DNA of 64,000 bases from Metopolophium dirhodum (taxonomy: Eukaryota > Arthropoda > Insecta > Hemiptera > Aphididae), in NCBI RefSeq assembly GCF_019925205.1, contig NC_083567.1, forward strand, positions 3,286,001 through 3,350,000, read 5' to 3'. The notes under the pieces were generated by a model. The model made no database searches. It was given only the letters and a program-made list of their open reading frames with translations, and had not been told where the DNA came from. This document shows, piece after piece, positions 11,676 to 24,700 of this stretch. Position numbers and translations under genes: made by a program. The first letter of the stretch is position 1. Every line of letters begins with the position of its first letter.

Positions 11676-14600
11676 ATGCCAGGTACTAGGTGTGCTGTAG
11701 CTTTGTGTTCCAACAGTTTGCAAGTGACTAAGAAAAAGGACCTTAACATTTCATATCATACATTTCCTAAGGATAAAAAATTGTGTAATCTTTGGGTTAA
11801 TGCTTGTCGACGAAAAGATACATGGAATCCAAAAACTAGTACAGTTTGTAGCATTCATTTTATAGATGATGATTTTGAAGTAGATCTCCGCAGTCAATTG
11901 ATGAACATTAAAACTAAAAGAAAATTAAAACCTCAAGGTATGGATAATTTTTGATATTAACATTTTGTTTTAACATACAATTTTTTTTTTGTAATTTTAC
12001 CTCAAATTTAATAATAACATATATGGTCTAAGCTAATAAATGTTGTGTTAATATGTTAGTGTTTATATGTGCATATCACCGCTAAATTTCTATGTTTCAT
12101 ATTAATTTGTATATAGCATATTCTATCGTTGATTGCTCTAAATTTCTTGACCCAAGGTAATAGTTTTTTGTTGATTAGGAATCCTACTCCATTTTCATGC
12201 TTGTTATTTGTAATACCTCCATACATTAAGCTCATATTTCCTGATGTAATACACTCTTCACCCAGCAATCTAGTTTCCTTATAATATTATAATATATTAT
12301 AAGGTACACATCATTATTAATTATATTATATGTATATATTTTACAGCTATTCCTACACAATGTTTGAAAGAATGTTCTTCAGATATTTCCACACAAGTGA
12401 CATCAAGACAACAACGTGCGAATAAACGCACAAACGAAAATATTGTAAAAAATTTAATCCTACCAACTCAAAAAATTGAAGATGAATCACCTGAAGATGT
12501 ACATCCCGTTATTGAAGATAAGTATGAAAAATTATTCAATGAACATGAAAAATTAAAAACAAAATATAAACATTTATCAGAACTAAAAAGAAACCAAAAA
12601 AACCGTATAATCATGTTAAACAAAAAAATCAATTTACTTTCCCAAAAATTTGGAGAACAAACTAGCCAAACACATTGCTTAGAAGAAGCTTTAAAATCAA
12701 TTTTTAGTAAGACTCAATTAAGCCTTATTACAAAACAACGAAAAAAAGTTATTTGGGGCACAGATGATATATCAAAGGCTTTTACAATAAGATATCTAAG
12801 CAAAAGGTGTTATATTTATCTTAGAAATAAATTACATTATCCTCTTCCACATGTTTCCACATTAGTCAAATGGGCTTCAAGATTAAGCTTTCGTCAAGGC
12901 ATTTTATCGGATGTCATTAGAATAATGAAAATAGCAGCACTTAACTTCAATGAGTTAGAAAAAATATGTGTCATTCAATTCGATGAAATGAAAATACAAA
13001 CCGCTTTTGAATATGACAAAAAAAATGATCAGTTAATTGGGCCATATCGCCAAATGCAAGTAATTATGGTTAGAGGCTTATTTAAAAATTGGAAACAACC
13101 TGTTTATGTAAACTTTGATCAAATCGTAACACCAGAAATCCTTTATGAAATTATATCTATATTACATGATAATTCATATAAAGTTGTTGCATGTGTATCC
13201 GATTGTGGAGGTGCTAATATAGGCTTGTGGAAAAAATTAAATATATCTATTGAAAATACTTATTTTTTACATCCTACCACAAATGATAAAATTTATTACT
13301 TTGCAGATGCACCTCATCTTTTGAAACTCACTCGCAATTGGCTAATAGATACAGGGTTTGTTCTTTCAGATGGTTCAAATGTAAATTCAACACCGTTAAA
13401 AGAGTTATTAAAAATAACCAAGTCAGAAATTTCTACTTGTCATAAATTATCTGAAAAACATATAGAATGTGTAAAGGCTGAAAGGCAAAATGTGGGATTA
13501 GCAGCCCAACTACTATCACATAGTGTCGCAACAGCTTTATGCCATTACAAGCCTGGATATAATAAAATATTATCTGAAAATACAGGAAAATTTATTGAAG
13601 TAATAAGTAATTGGTATGACATTATGAACTCATATACATCTACTGAAACACTATGTACAAAGAAGGCGTATGGCTTAAATCTTTCAGAACAAAATAAATG
13701 TTTGGATAAAATGCATGAATTAATATTTTCAATGAGATGTAATGGAAAAAACACTCTACAAACTTTCCAAAAAGGAATTTTGATATCTATAACATCTACT
13801 AAATTATTATTTGAAGATCTGAAACAGAAATATAACATAGATTATATCCTTACACATAGGTTGAACCAAGATTGCCTTGAAAGTTTTTTTTCTACTATTC
13901 GAAGCCGAGGAGGACTTCATGATCATCCTACGCCATTGAATGCAATGTATAGAATAAGAATAATCGTTCTCGGCAAAAATCCTGGAGTTGTACAAGAAAA
14001 ACTTAATATTGAAATGGAACATAATAACACAAATGTAGAAGAGTACTTAGTAGCTAATGTTATAGCAACTGCAGATATTAAAATAAATAATAATGAAAAT
14101 GATGATGAATTATCAGATAGTAGTTTATCATCATGTGAATCATCTCAAAATAATTCTGAAACACCAAATGAAGAAGATGGTTTTATTTATCTTTGCGGTT
14201 GGCTCGCTAGGAAATTCAAAAACAAATATCCTCATTTAGGAAATTATACTAAGGACAACAAACCTGATCATTCCTATAGTGCACCAAGTTGGCTACAACA
14301 TTTATCATATGGAGGTTTAACAGAACCCACTGCGACTTGGGTTGAAAAAGCTAAGGTTTTTGAAAATATGTTCAAAAAGTTTCACAAAGACAAAATTAAT
14401 CCTGATGCTAATATTGTCAAAAGGCTAACGAAGCTGATAAAGAAAAAATGTTATGACATGCCTGAAGATTTGATTAAATCATTTGTCCTTCAAAGAACTT
14501 ACATTAGAATAAAACAACTTAATAATAATTTAATTGCTACACAAAAAAGACCTTACAGTGATACAGATAGGAAGTCAAAAAAAAAAAATGAAAAAAATTA

Positions 14601-14781
14601 CTACTTAGGTAAATCTTCTTCTTCTCTTCAGTTTTTATTGACCAATGAGGTCTCTATCCAGAGCTACTGCTACTTAGATAAATACTTTAATATATTTTTG
14701 ACAACATTGTATTATTATTTTTATAATGGATTTAAATGTATTTATAATAATTATTTATTTGTATTTTATGGTTTGACTTAA
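11676..14781 (+). CDS. THAP-domain P-element-type transposase
   Basis: Two coding exons, 11676-11937 and 12347-14781 (donor CTCAAG|GTATGG, acceptor TTACAG|CTATTCC). They join in phase to about 898 aa. Residues 1-88 are a THAP zinc-binding DNA domain: Cys6, Cys11 and the C-x2-H pair in TVCSIHF, with the AVPG-like start MPGTRC. A Lys/Leu-rich coiled coil follows (about 140-190), as in P transposase dimerisation. The RNase H-like core has VIQFDEMK (Asp300), CVSDCGG (Asp373), FADAPHLLK and LNQDCLESFFSTIRSRGG (Glu599), then DHPTPL. The spacings 73 and 226 agree with the catalytic Asp230, Asp303, Glu531 that I recall for Drosophila P transposase. No stop or frameshift was seen in the core. The last 50 or so residues are Tyr/Phe-rich and may be read-through past a splice. 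The intron holds an antisense LINE fragment. Confidence 0.9.
12060..12285 (-). pseudogene. LINE endonuclease-domain fragment in the transposase intron
   Basis: Minus-strand frame of about 75 codons starting KETRLLGEECI and containing GGITNNKHENGVGFLI, DRICYIQI and LAVICTY. These are typical of the endonuclease/exonuclease/phosphatase domain of insect LINEs (often annotated craniofacial development protein 2-like). Only the central part of the domain is present, and the reverse transcriptase is missing. It occupies most of the 409-bp intron between the THAP and catalytic exons, so it is an old or secondary insertion or was captured by the P-like element. Confidence 0.7.
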
Positions 14782-15352
14782 TAAATATTTTGCACGGTTA
14801 TATACATAGAATATTTTTCCTTTTTAGCTTGAACTTAGTATAATCAAAGTGTTATTCTTTTCCCAACTATTATCAAACCAATTAGTTACATTAGGTAAGT
14901 ATATTGTTTAATATAATTTTTTAAAAAAAGCTAAAAATTCTGTTATTTTTGAAGACATAATATATAAAGTTTGAGATTAAAATATTGAAAAACAGAGTTC
15001 AATGTGTTCTGTAGAATATTACCCTTTATTAGTTAAAAAAAAATGTGTTTGATTCTACAGAATAGGATCATTATTTGTGTGGACTAAATTACATTGGAAT
15101 TGGGCAATTTAAATTATGTTTCAAAAAAATTAAAGAAATACACATTTAATTATAAGACCTTGTAATGAATAGATTTAAATATTAAATTTTTTCTAGTAGA
15201 CGGTGATCAGTATAATATAATATATAATATCTGTTTAAATATCAATTAATATTGAGAATAATTTCGATAATTAATGTGTTTACTGACTTTACTGTTTATA
15301 TTGTTATTTGTAATATATTTTGTACATCACAGAATACATCGCGGGAATGATG

Positions 15353-15369
15353 GGTCTATTGTGACGTCA
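15353..15369 (-). repeat. right subterminal inverted repeat with TGACGTCA core
   Basis: Reverse complement reads TGACGTCACAATAGACC, one mismatch from 11127-11143. The palindromic core also makes GTGACGTCATAAT an exact direct repeat of 11126-11138. Confidence 0.7.
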
Positions 15370-15406
15370 TAATCAGTAATTGTTTTTGATTGGCTAACAG
15401 CGCTTG

Positions 15407-15434
15407 GCTTCGACCGTTTAGTATATTATCCGTG
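15407..15434 (-). repeat. right terminal inverted repeat of the P-like element
   Basis: The reverse complement of the left repeat except for one base. It ends ATTATCCGTG, directly followed by the duplication GTCTTGGCC (15435-15443). Confidence 0.92.
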
Positions 15435-15443
15435 GTCTTGGCC

Positions 15444-15702
15444 AACCTTATTTTTATTATCCTTTTATGTAATCACTGATAAGCACTTGTTATCTAATAT
15501 AGTAATATTTATCATTCATTCATGAAAAATGGAATGAATCATAATAATACTGAATATTGATAACTCGACAGTCGTCTCGACTCTCGACTGAAAAGTGGAA
15601 AGACAAAACTTAATCCGGATGTTTAAAAGATATTTTAAATTTTTAAACACTGACTTGTTTAATGTTTTCGGGCAGAATAAACAGTAAACTAATATCTCAA
15701 AA
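15444..15702 (+). promoter_or_regulatory. promoter and 5' UTR region of PLC-gamma
   Basis: The 259 bp between the P-like element and the PLC-gamma start codon. It has no other gene and must hold the 5' UTR and probably the core promoter. GACTCTCGACTG-type repeats (TCGACAGTCGTCTCGACTCTCGACTG, split here for length only as 15566-15591) lie in the middle. The start context is AAAATGG. Confidence 0.5.
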
Positions 15703-18700
15703 ATGGCTTGCAGCTCATTAACACCTAATGTGTTCATCTCAGAACTCGATCAGATTATGAACATCTTGGAACGAGGCACAATCGTCACACGATTTTATTT
15801 GAAGAAACGGCCTGAGAAACGAACACTGAAGCTACGCAAGGAAACACGACAGATTCTCTGGTCAAGGACAAGCAGTAGCAACAATAAAACCTTTGATGGC
15901 TCTTGTAATTATATGTTTTAGTTTAATCTAATATCTAATATCTATGCAACTATACAATTATTATATAATTATAATGCACTATTATCTGTGTAATGTGTAT
16001 TGAACATTTTATGTATGATTTTTCTATTTTAGTGGACCTCAAAGATGCCAAAGAAGTACGTTGTGGTAGAAATAGTAAAGAATTTGATAGATGGCCTGAT
16101 GAATTGAAGAAATTTGAAGCGTCCAAATGCTTTGTCATATTTTATGGCAACGAATTCAAATTGAAAACTCTGTCCATTGTTGGTATGTTAATTCATTATA
16201 TTATTATAATTTCAGGGTAAATTCTATAAATAAAAAAAAGGTAACTACTTCGGGTACTATATCTTACTATGAATAACTGGACATAACACTGTGGAGATGG
16301 TTTATAAATGCTTTAGTTTTGTTAATTTAATTTTTATTGATAACAATATTATAATAATTTAAAATATTTTTTTATTATCTTAATTCTTAATCATACAAAT
16401 TTTATAAATGTTTACTAAAATCGATGAAAAACAATGTTTTATACCTAGGTGATTTATAATTAATTTAAATAATAAAATTAAATAAGCAATACAATATTTG
16501 TTCTTACTTACCTATATTATACTCAGTGGCATATTTAGGAATTTGCCATGGGGAGGGTTCAGATAATTTTCAGAAAATAGAGCCACAGGACAAAGCCCCC
16601 CAAACCACCCAATTACTCTTTATTAAATAAATATACCATATTTATAAAACGATTTAAAATTTTTGAGTTTTTAATTATTAAATAATAATGTATACAAAAC
16701 AAATTTAAAAAAAAGTGGGTAAGTGGATGTCGCTCTGCTGTACAATAGGTTGCATGTGGGTCAATGTATAATGGATTGTATTAAACTTGAATTCAATGAT
16801 ATAATATCATTGTATAAGAAAATCAATTCTGAGCGGAGACGGTATGTCAGCCTGGATATTTTATATTGGTATTATTTATTATAGCCTGTAAGTTGATTTA
16901 ATATTGAAATACATTTTTTTTTATTCGTTTCTATGGTAATAAACAAAGCGTTAGAAATTAAAATCTCATTTTTAGCCGTTTTTTGTAATTTGTCGGTGGT
17001 TTTTCCCGTGGCATTAAATAACTATTGAGAAAATCAAAAAATGACCTCTCTAAAGTACCATCTTGATCTAATTTAATAAAAGATAAAATACTACATATTG
17101 AAATCAAAGCACTCCTTTTGGTAGAAATTGTGTATACAGGATAAAAAAAAAAAAAAAATAAACACCATTGTGAAACCACTAGCTTACTAGCTTCATCGCT
17201 CGGCTAAAAATCAAATATAGTTATGTTGTAACTTATAACTTATAACAAAAAAAATCACGATATTAATTGAAAATGTTAACAAAAACCTTCGTATGGTAAA
17301 ATTTGTTTTTCTTAATAATGTAAAAACACAACATTTAACATGTACGAGTCAATGGAGGGGGGTCCGGACCCAATGGACCTCCCCTACTGATTAAACTTAT
17401 TCTCAAAACAGGTGTACACAATTTTAGCTATTGTTTCTAAGTACAACAATTAAAAATACTTAATTAAATTTTCCCTTTTAGATGTAAACTGTATACTTAA
17501 TTTGTATTTCTTATTAAGCTGGTCAAAAATATTTAAAAAAAATATAATTTACTATATTATAAAATTAGTTGTTCTATATAAACCATTTTACTTATGAAAT
17601 CCCAAAAATGTTGTAGATTTGTCTTTTATTAGATTTCAATGCAGTGTATCTTTTTTTGGGCGATCTTAGACAATGCTTTCCAAGTACACAATTTGTTTCC
17701 TGAAACAGATACTTCAACAGTGAAACTTTTATTTGCATTTTTATTTTTAATGCATATTAATTGTATATTGTATAACTAGTAGCGAATTTGATTTGTCTTC
17801 TAACGTGGGGGGGGGGGGGGATATAATTTTGGTCCAAAAATTCTACTTATAAGTTTTAACTATTCACCCTCTAAAGCCTATACAGAGGAAAAACATGTAT
17901 CCAATAGTACCATTTGTAGGCCGTGATTATAATTTATAAACGCTCTGAACTCAGAACTTCAATCAAATTTTCATCTAATTTCGGTTTTTCTTTTAAAAAT
18001 AAATGTCTAGTAAATTATTTAAAATGTATTGTTCATTTTATATTAGGTATAAAATAAAAAAAAATGATAAAGATATAACCTTAATAAAACATTGCGTTGA
18101 AAAAATGATTTTAAATGTAATTTTTTACACGTTCACTGCGGATCATATTTTTGTATACATGTCGTGACACTGAAAAATTCTAAATTTAAAAAAAAATTTC
18201 CTAAAAATTGAAAAATTAAAATATCAGTGAACGGTTTGGACTTGATTATGAAACAATGCTTATAGAAGATGCTGACAAAAAACCAAAAGTTTAATCGTAA
18301 CGCTGATCAAATTATAGTCCATTAAATAACAAGGTACATGTCGCCATTCAGCATATGTGAACGATGTAAAATGACACTATTTGGCCTCATCCGCAGTGAA
18401 CGTGTTAAGGGAACTATTGCAGTAAAATATATTTTGAGCTTTAGAGGATTTTTTTGACGATTTTTAGAGCATTTAAATCCAGGCCCTAATAATAATAATA
18501 GTTTTTACTTATTACATAATATTTTAGCTTTTATTTATTTAACTGAATAAAAAATTATAAAAACAATTAAAATAAATGTATTATCCATAAAGTTATATGA
18601 GCATTTGATAAAACGAAGAAGCTTAGGTGTTTTAAAGGCAATTTTTTTCTTAATTTGAGAGATAGATCCTGAACAGTAATGGTTATCATTCATTTGAAGT

Positions 18701-21700
18701 GCTCATATCCCGTACCTCTTAAAAATATTACATAATGTGTATGTATTCAATATCAGTGGCGGCGTAAAATTTGTTTTCCTATGAAGGAACTACCTTAAAT
18801 AAGTACCCACACACCAATTTTTTCACATTTTACACTTATCTTTTCACATATATTAAATGCAGTTCGTATGTGACTGCGAGTATAATTATTAACTAGTCTA
18901 TATAGCTGTCTAGGTTTTAGAGACTGAAGTTTTTGGGATACCCATCCTCACTTTTGCATGAGGTGGCTGTCTCTTAAAATAGCTATTCACTCGGGCACTG
19001 TTCAATATTATATATTAAAATAAATGCGCCAAAAATGATTTTTTTTTATAAAACATGTTTATCAATTTTCCCCTCCCGATAATTTTATTCTTTTGATCCC
19101 TCAAAGTCCAAACTAGATTCAATTTTCTACCACAAACATCCCTCAAAGTTAATGATCAGACAATTATTTTGACTTACGTTTTACATATTTTAAAAACGTA
19201 TACATTATTGTTCATAGGCGCAATTAGGTGGAGAGGGGCTTAGCCCCACCAGTTTTTTTAAACATATTTTAGTTTAAAATATGAATATCAGGGCCTATGC
19301 TGCTGATACAAGTCTAGCTATCCAGAAAAATTATGTCATAGTTCTGCTTAGAATCTAAAATTAAATATATTTTTCTATTGAGCTCAAGTAGTATCAAAGT
19401 ATCAAATAGATTCTAATATTATTCTTTTCATGTTTGTTTGGTGCTAGACAATTAAATAGTAAATATTAAGATATTTTAGAAAATTAAGTCTCCAAGGCAG
19501 TAAAATCAAATAATAATTAATAGTTGATAAATAAACTGTACAATTGGTACATAATTAAAATTTGTGCTTTGGCCAGCTATATTATTTAGAATTGACTATA
19601 ATGAGGAATGAGCTCAAAACTTCAAATATACTTTTGTGCCGTAACTAAGTGGGCTAAAATTATTATTATTATTGATATTTTACCTCTGTCCATATCTGAT
19701 TACCATTACCTGGATTACAGCATTATCTGAACAAGAATGTGAACTATGGATCAAAGGCTTATATCATCTTGTAAATGATACTGTCTGTGCTCCATATCCA
19801 TTGCAAGTTGAAAGATGGCTGCGTAAAGAATTTTATATTATGGAAAATTCAAGGGAAACGTTAGTACAAAAATAAATCAATCAATTTAAACAAAATGTTT
19901 TATTTTAATAAAATGTTTTTATAATATAATCATTAAAAATGCTGTTTAAGCTAAAATAAAATAATTACAATTACATATATTTTATAGAGTGACATTGAAA
20001 GATGTAAAATCTTTTTTTCCTCGTGTTCATTGCAAAATTTCAACCAGTAAACTACGAGAATTGTTTCAAGAAGTCGATACCAGGAAGCGTAATGAGCTTA
20101 ATTTTGATGAGTTTGTCACTCTCTATAATAAGCTTGTCTATAATTCAGGGGTAAAAATTATATTTCATGAAAAATTGTTTTATAAATGTTTAATACCTGT
20201 TGGCATTTTATTAGATTTTCAATGAATGTTTTTCAATGTATTGTTCAGCTGACGACACATTCAATGTTCAAAATCTAACTAGGTTTCTGAACGCTGAGCA
20301 AGAAAGTTTATGTCTTGAAGAAGAAGTTGTTGCTAAACACATGAAAGAATATTTCAAGTATTGTGGAAGAGATTTAAACGATAAGCTACAATTTACCTCA
20401 ACTGATGTAAGTTATTTTATATAAATTATCCAAATACTTAATTTGATAACACCAACAGTAAAAAGTACACCAAACTTCAACAATTTGTAGCTATCCATTT
20501 TATTTTATAACAAAATGCATTAACAGTTTAACACTATAACAATGTATTTCATAGTCCTATAGTTGTAATATTCGATATTTGCAGATCTGCTATCTTAGGG
20601 GGGCGGATAAAATTAAGGATAATATCATATTATCTCTTATCACACATAAAAAAGGTCGGGATGAAAATAAATTGGGTGTAATTTATTTAAATCATTATAA
20701 TTACACGTTACTCGTAAATAGCATTATATTATTATGTATATATGTATGTATATAAATAATATATAAAAAAAAGAATACATTATGGTATAGAGTAATAAAT
20801 TATAAATAGTAATTAGTGTATTGGTAAAGAAAGTAAAATATTTGCTTGTAGATATAATATCATAATAACTTATTCTAATGAACTCAACATAAGCAGTTGT
20901 TTTAAGACTTTGGTTTGACTCGTTTCCCGAATCTCGCCGGCTAAAAACATTTCATCTACCACGGTGTATACCTTGTAGAAGTTGAACACCAGATCTAGTT
21001 CACAGACGTTGTGGAAATATTCGTTGAGGACTTCGACAAAATTGTGTATGGCCTCCAGATAACACAGATTGTTATCGCCCACGTCCACGCAGATGCAAAA
21101 ATATAGACCGGCGTACCTCCGATAAATTATTTTGAAGTTTCTGAATTCTACGAAATTTGTGTGTTTGGCATCTCTGACCGTTACAACTGCGTGCACTTCT
21201 TCGATAAGCTTTTGTTTCTCGTCATCGTCAAAGTTCATATACCATTTGGCTAGTCTCGTTTTTCCTGCTCTGTTTTGTATTAGAATGAAGCGGATCATTT
21301 TGGGTTGTTCGATAAATAATGAAAAAACCCAAACAAACGCGTAACGAATTATTCAATGACAAATACCGCGTCAACTAAAAATCAATACCAAGTATTATCC
21401 TGTACTCGGGAACTCCGAACTCTGGTATACCGTGAACATACTACCTGATACTGCATTGGGTAACAATAATGTATTATCATCCACCACTAGTCTTCCAAAT
21501 GGCGACCACTGATAACTGATAACAGTTTGCGTCGTCTGTTATCAGCTTTGAACTTCCGTTCCTAATTTTAAATTAATTCATATTAAACTAATTTCGTGAA
21601 TTAGTGTGAATATTGAAAAATCTCAGATTATAATATTATATGATATTTATATAAACTTAATTCTGTGGTAAAATACTAAATACCTAGCAATAAATTAGAA

Positions 21701-24700
21701 ATTACCCTGTTAATATTAAAACTTAGATTTTAAAGTACCTATTCTTTCGATTTAAAAATATTTGATTAAGTTGGAAATGAGTAGTGCCGAATAATGAATT
21801 CTCTTTATAGTCATTAACAGAAATCATAACATATTCTATATTATTCATTTTATATTTATTTAAATAAATACAATTAAAATTACTTTATTGAATATTTACA
21901 TTTCTATTTAATGTTTCTATTAGTACCTATTACCACATGTACAAATAATATATTTATTGATATTTGATAAAAAAAAAAAATAATACTGTAAAGGGGTGAA
22001 TCATCAAACATTTTTCTCAATCTTACAATTAATGTAGAATATAGTAAAAAACTTTTTATATTTTACTCATTGAGATTATATTATTGAAGTTTAGGTATCA
22101 TTACCTAATAACTATAAAAAATAATAAAATTTGTGTTTTTTCAGAGGCTATTTTTAATATTTATGAATATCATAAATATTTAATTTTATAATTTTTTTTA
22201 AAAATCAAAATATTAAAAGAAGCTTTTGACGAAACACATTTTATAATTGGTTAACACCTTAATTTCAACAATGTAATCACAATGAGTAAATACTGAAAGT
22301 TCTTAACCCTATTACCCGTGTGTATTTTTTTTAGTTTTTACATAGTACCTATTATAAAATAATATACTTGAATTTTTTTTTTTAGTTTATGGACTATTTG
22401 TTTTCAAAACAAAATGAGATATGGGATCAATATTATGACAATATATTTCAGAACATGACAAAACCACTTTCACATTATTGGATAGCATCTTCTCATAATA
22501 CGTTAGTATAATTTGTATGTTTTTAAGATATTAAAGTTAACAAATCTGAAGTACCAAGAGACCATACAAATTAGAAAACAATATCTAATAGAATACATAA
22601 GTATTAAAGTATCTACTATAGTACTATAGATATCTATTATACAATATGAATATAAATATTTTGAATTAGATATTATATTATTATTAGTTACTAACTATGA
22701 ACCCCTATAATTCTTGTACTTCATATTTTTAATCTAAATACATTTTATTATTTTATTTTTATGATCTTTAAAATAAAGTGTACAATTTAATTTTGTTTAT
22801 AATATTTGTTTTACATATTTATATAAACCAATAAGAACATATATTTTAATATGCATTTACTAGTAAATTATTAAACATTATTCTATAGCATTTATAATAT
22901 ATTTATGTTATTAAAAATCTGGTATTATAATATGTTTCAGCTATTTAACTGGCGATCAAGTATCTAGTGAAAGTTCAATTGAGGCATATGTAAGGTGTTT
23001 ACGCTGGGGATGTCGCTGTATAGAATTAGATTGTTGGGATGGACCAGACGGACTGCCAATAATATACCATGGGCATACATTAACCAGTCGTATAAAATTT
23101 TTAGACGTCCTAAAAACGATTAAAGAACATGCTTTTATTGCTTCACCGTAAGGAAAATATTATTATACAGTCATTTATTAATCTATTAATTAATAACTAT
23201 AATTTTAGGTATCCAGTTATTTTGTCAATAGAAGACAACTGTTCAATACCACAACAGCGAAATATGGCATCAACTATGATTGAAGTATTAGGGGATATGT
23301 TACTTACACAACCAGTTGACCGGAATGAAAATAAAATGCCTTCCCCTGAACAACTTATGTATAAGTTCATAATAAAACATAAAAGACTTCCAGAAAAAGT
23401 TAATGGAGACCAAGCTGTCACAATTAGACATAACGATGATTGTAAAAATATTATATATTTTAAGTTTAATAAATTTGTTTATTTGCATATTTTTTTTTCT
23501 AGCTAAGGACACTGATTTAAGAAACACAAAAAAAAATGGAGTACTTTATCTAGAAGATCTATTGGAAAAAGAATGGAGACCTCATTTTTTCGTACTGTCT
23601 GGTAATAAGCTTTATTATACAGACCTCTGTAAATCAGATATCGATAATGAAGATGAAGCAGATGGAGGAGAGTTAGAAATTAGTGATGTATCTAGTGCAA
23701 ATCGATTGAGAGAAGTTAGTTGGATTTAATAAATAATTATATATTATGAATATTGAGGATATGGTAAAATATTGGACAGTGTGTTTATTAACTGGATAAT
23801 TTATTAAAATAGTTTAGACCCTAAACCATTCTTATAAATGAGAAATTATGTATATTATAAAGACATTTTAATTCTAAGCGGAGTAGTTAACATTTTTTTT
23901 GTTTATTTTATTATTTTCGCATTATTGAAATTAAATTTATTTGTTACTATGATAATTTAGTCTTATCAATATTTGTTTATCGAACAAAAATGTGTGTTAC
24001 TTACCGTGCTAATAGGCAAATTATTATGGATTAGCATGCAATGTCATTAGTTTGGTTTATTGTTTTCATTGCATTAAATACTAAAATAATAATACATTAC
24101 TACGATAATTTGTTTGGATAAATTAGGGTTTTAACACTATTTTTGAACACAAAACATTCAAGTACAATACAAATTGCTTAAGTAATTTTTATTTTGTTTA
24201 ACCAAAATAACATAAAACTTAATAATATTAATGTTGGGACTGAAAATTATTTAGGCTTTACTAGAGAAAAATCTAAAAAAAATTCTATGTATATAATATT
24301 ATATAATATTCATTATTCTTTAATTTTATCCGTTGAAGATGTCGTGTATAATAGTACAATGCCCATTTTATAGTGATATTTATTCAGTTTATAAATTTGT
24401 TATTTCTGCATCATATAATCCCCAAATTGTATAGGTACTATACAATTATTTGCATAATACAATTTATTAATTTCTAATAAAACATAGTTTAAATATATAT
24501 TATATACATTGTATAGGGTATACCTAATGATGAATTACATTTTGGAGAATACTGGTTTCATGGAAAATTAGCTCGTGGTAGAAATGAAGCTGAAGAACTA
24601 TTGAAACAATATCAGCATTTTGGAGCCGGTACATTTCTAGTAAGACAAAGTGATACATTCATTGGCGATTATTCCCTATCATTCTGGTAAATAGAGTAAA

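Larger units (their letters stand above)
11064..15434 (+). mobile_element. P-element-like DNA transposon, apparently complete
   Basis: About 4.37 kb, bounded by 28-bp inverted repeats: 11064-11091 and the reverse complement of 15407-15434, identical at 27 of 28 positions and starting CACGGATAATATACTAAACG. It is flanked by the 9-bp direct repeat GTCTTGGCC. Subterminal inverted repeats lie about 63-65 bp inside each end. Inside is one gene on the plus strand encoding a THAP-domain P-type transposase with an intact spliced frame. A 5' non-coding exon probably ends near 11276 (AAGCAAA|GTAAGT) and splices to TATAG|ATG at 11676. The polyadenylation signal AATAAA overlaps the end of the gene near 14782. 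The intact frame, ends and duplication suggest a fairly recent, possibly still competent insertion. It has landed just upstream of PLC-gamma. Confidence 0.92.

Noticed and set aside
16958..17179. 73-codon minus frame
   Set aside because: Falls in the dispersed repeat copy at 16700-17235 and includes a poly(Phe) run from an A-tract.
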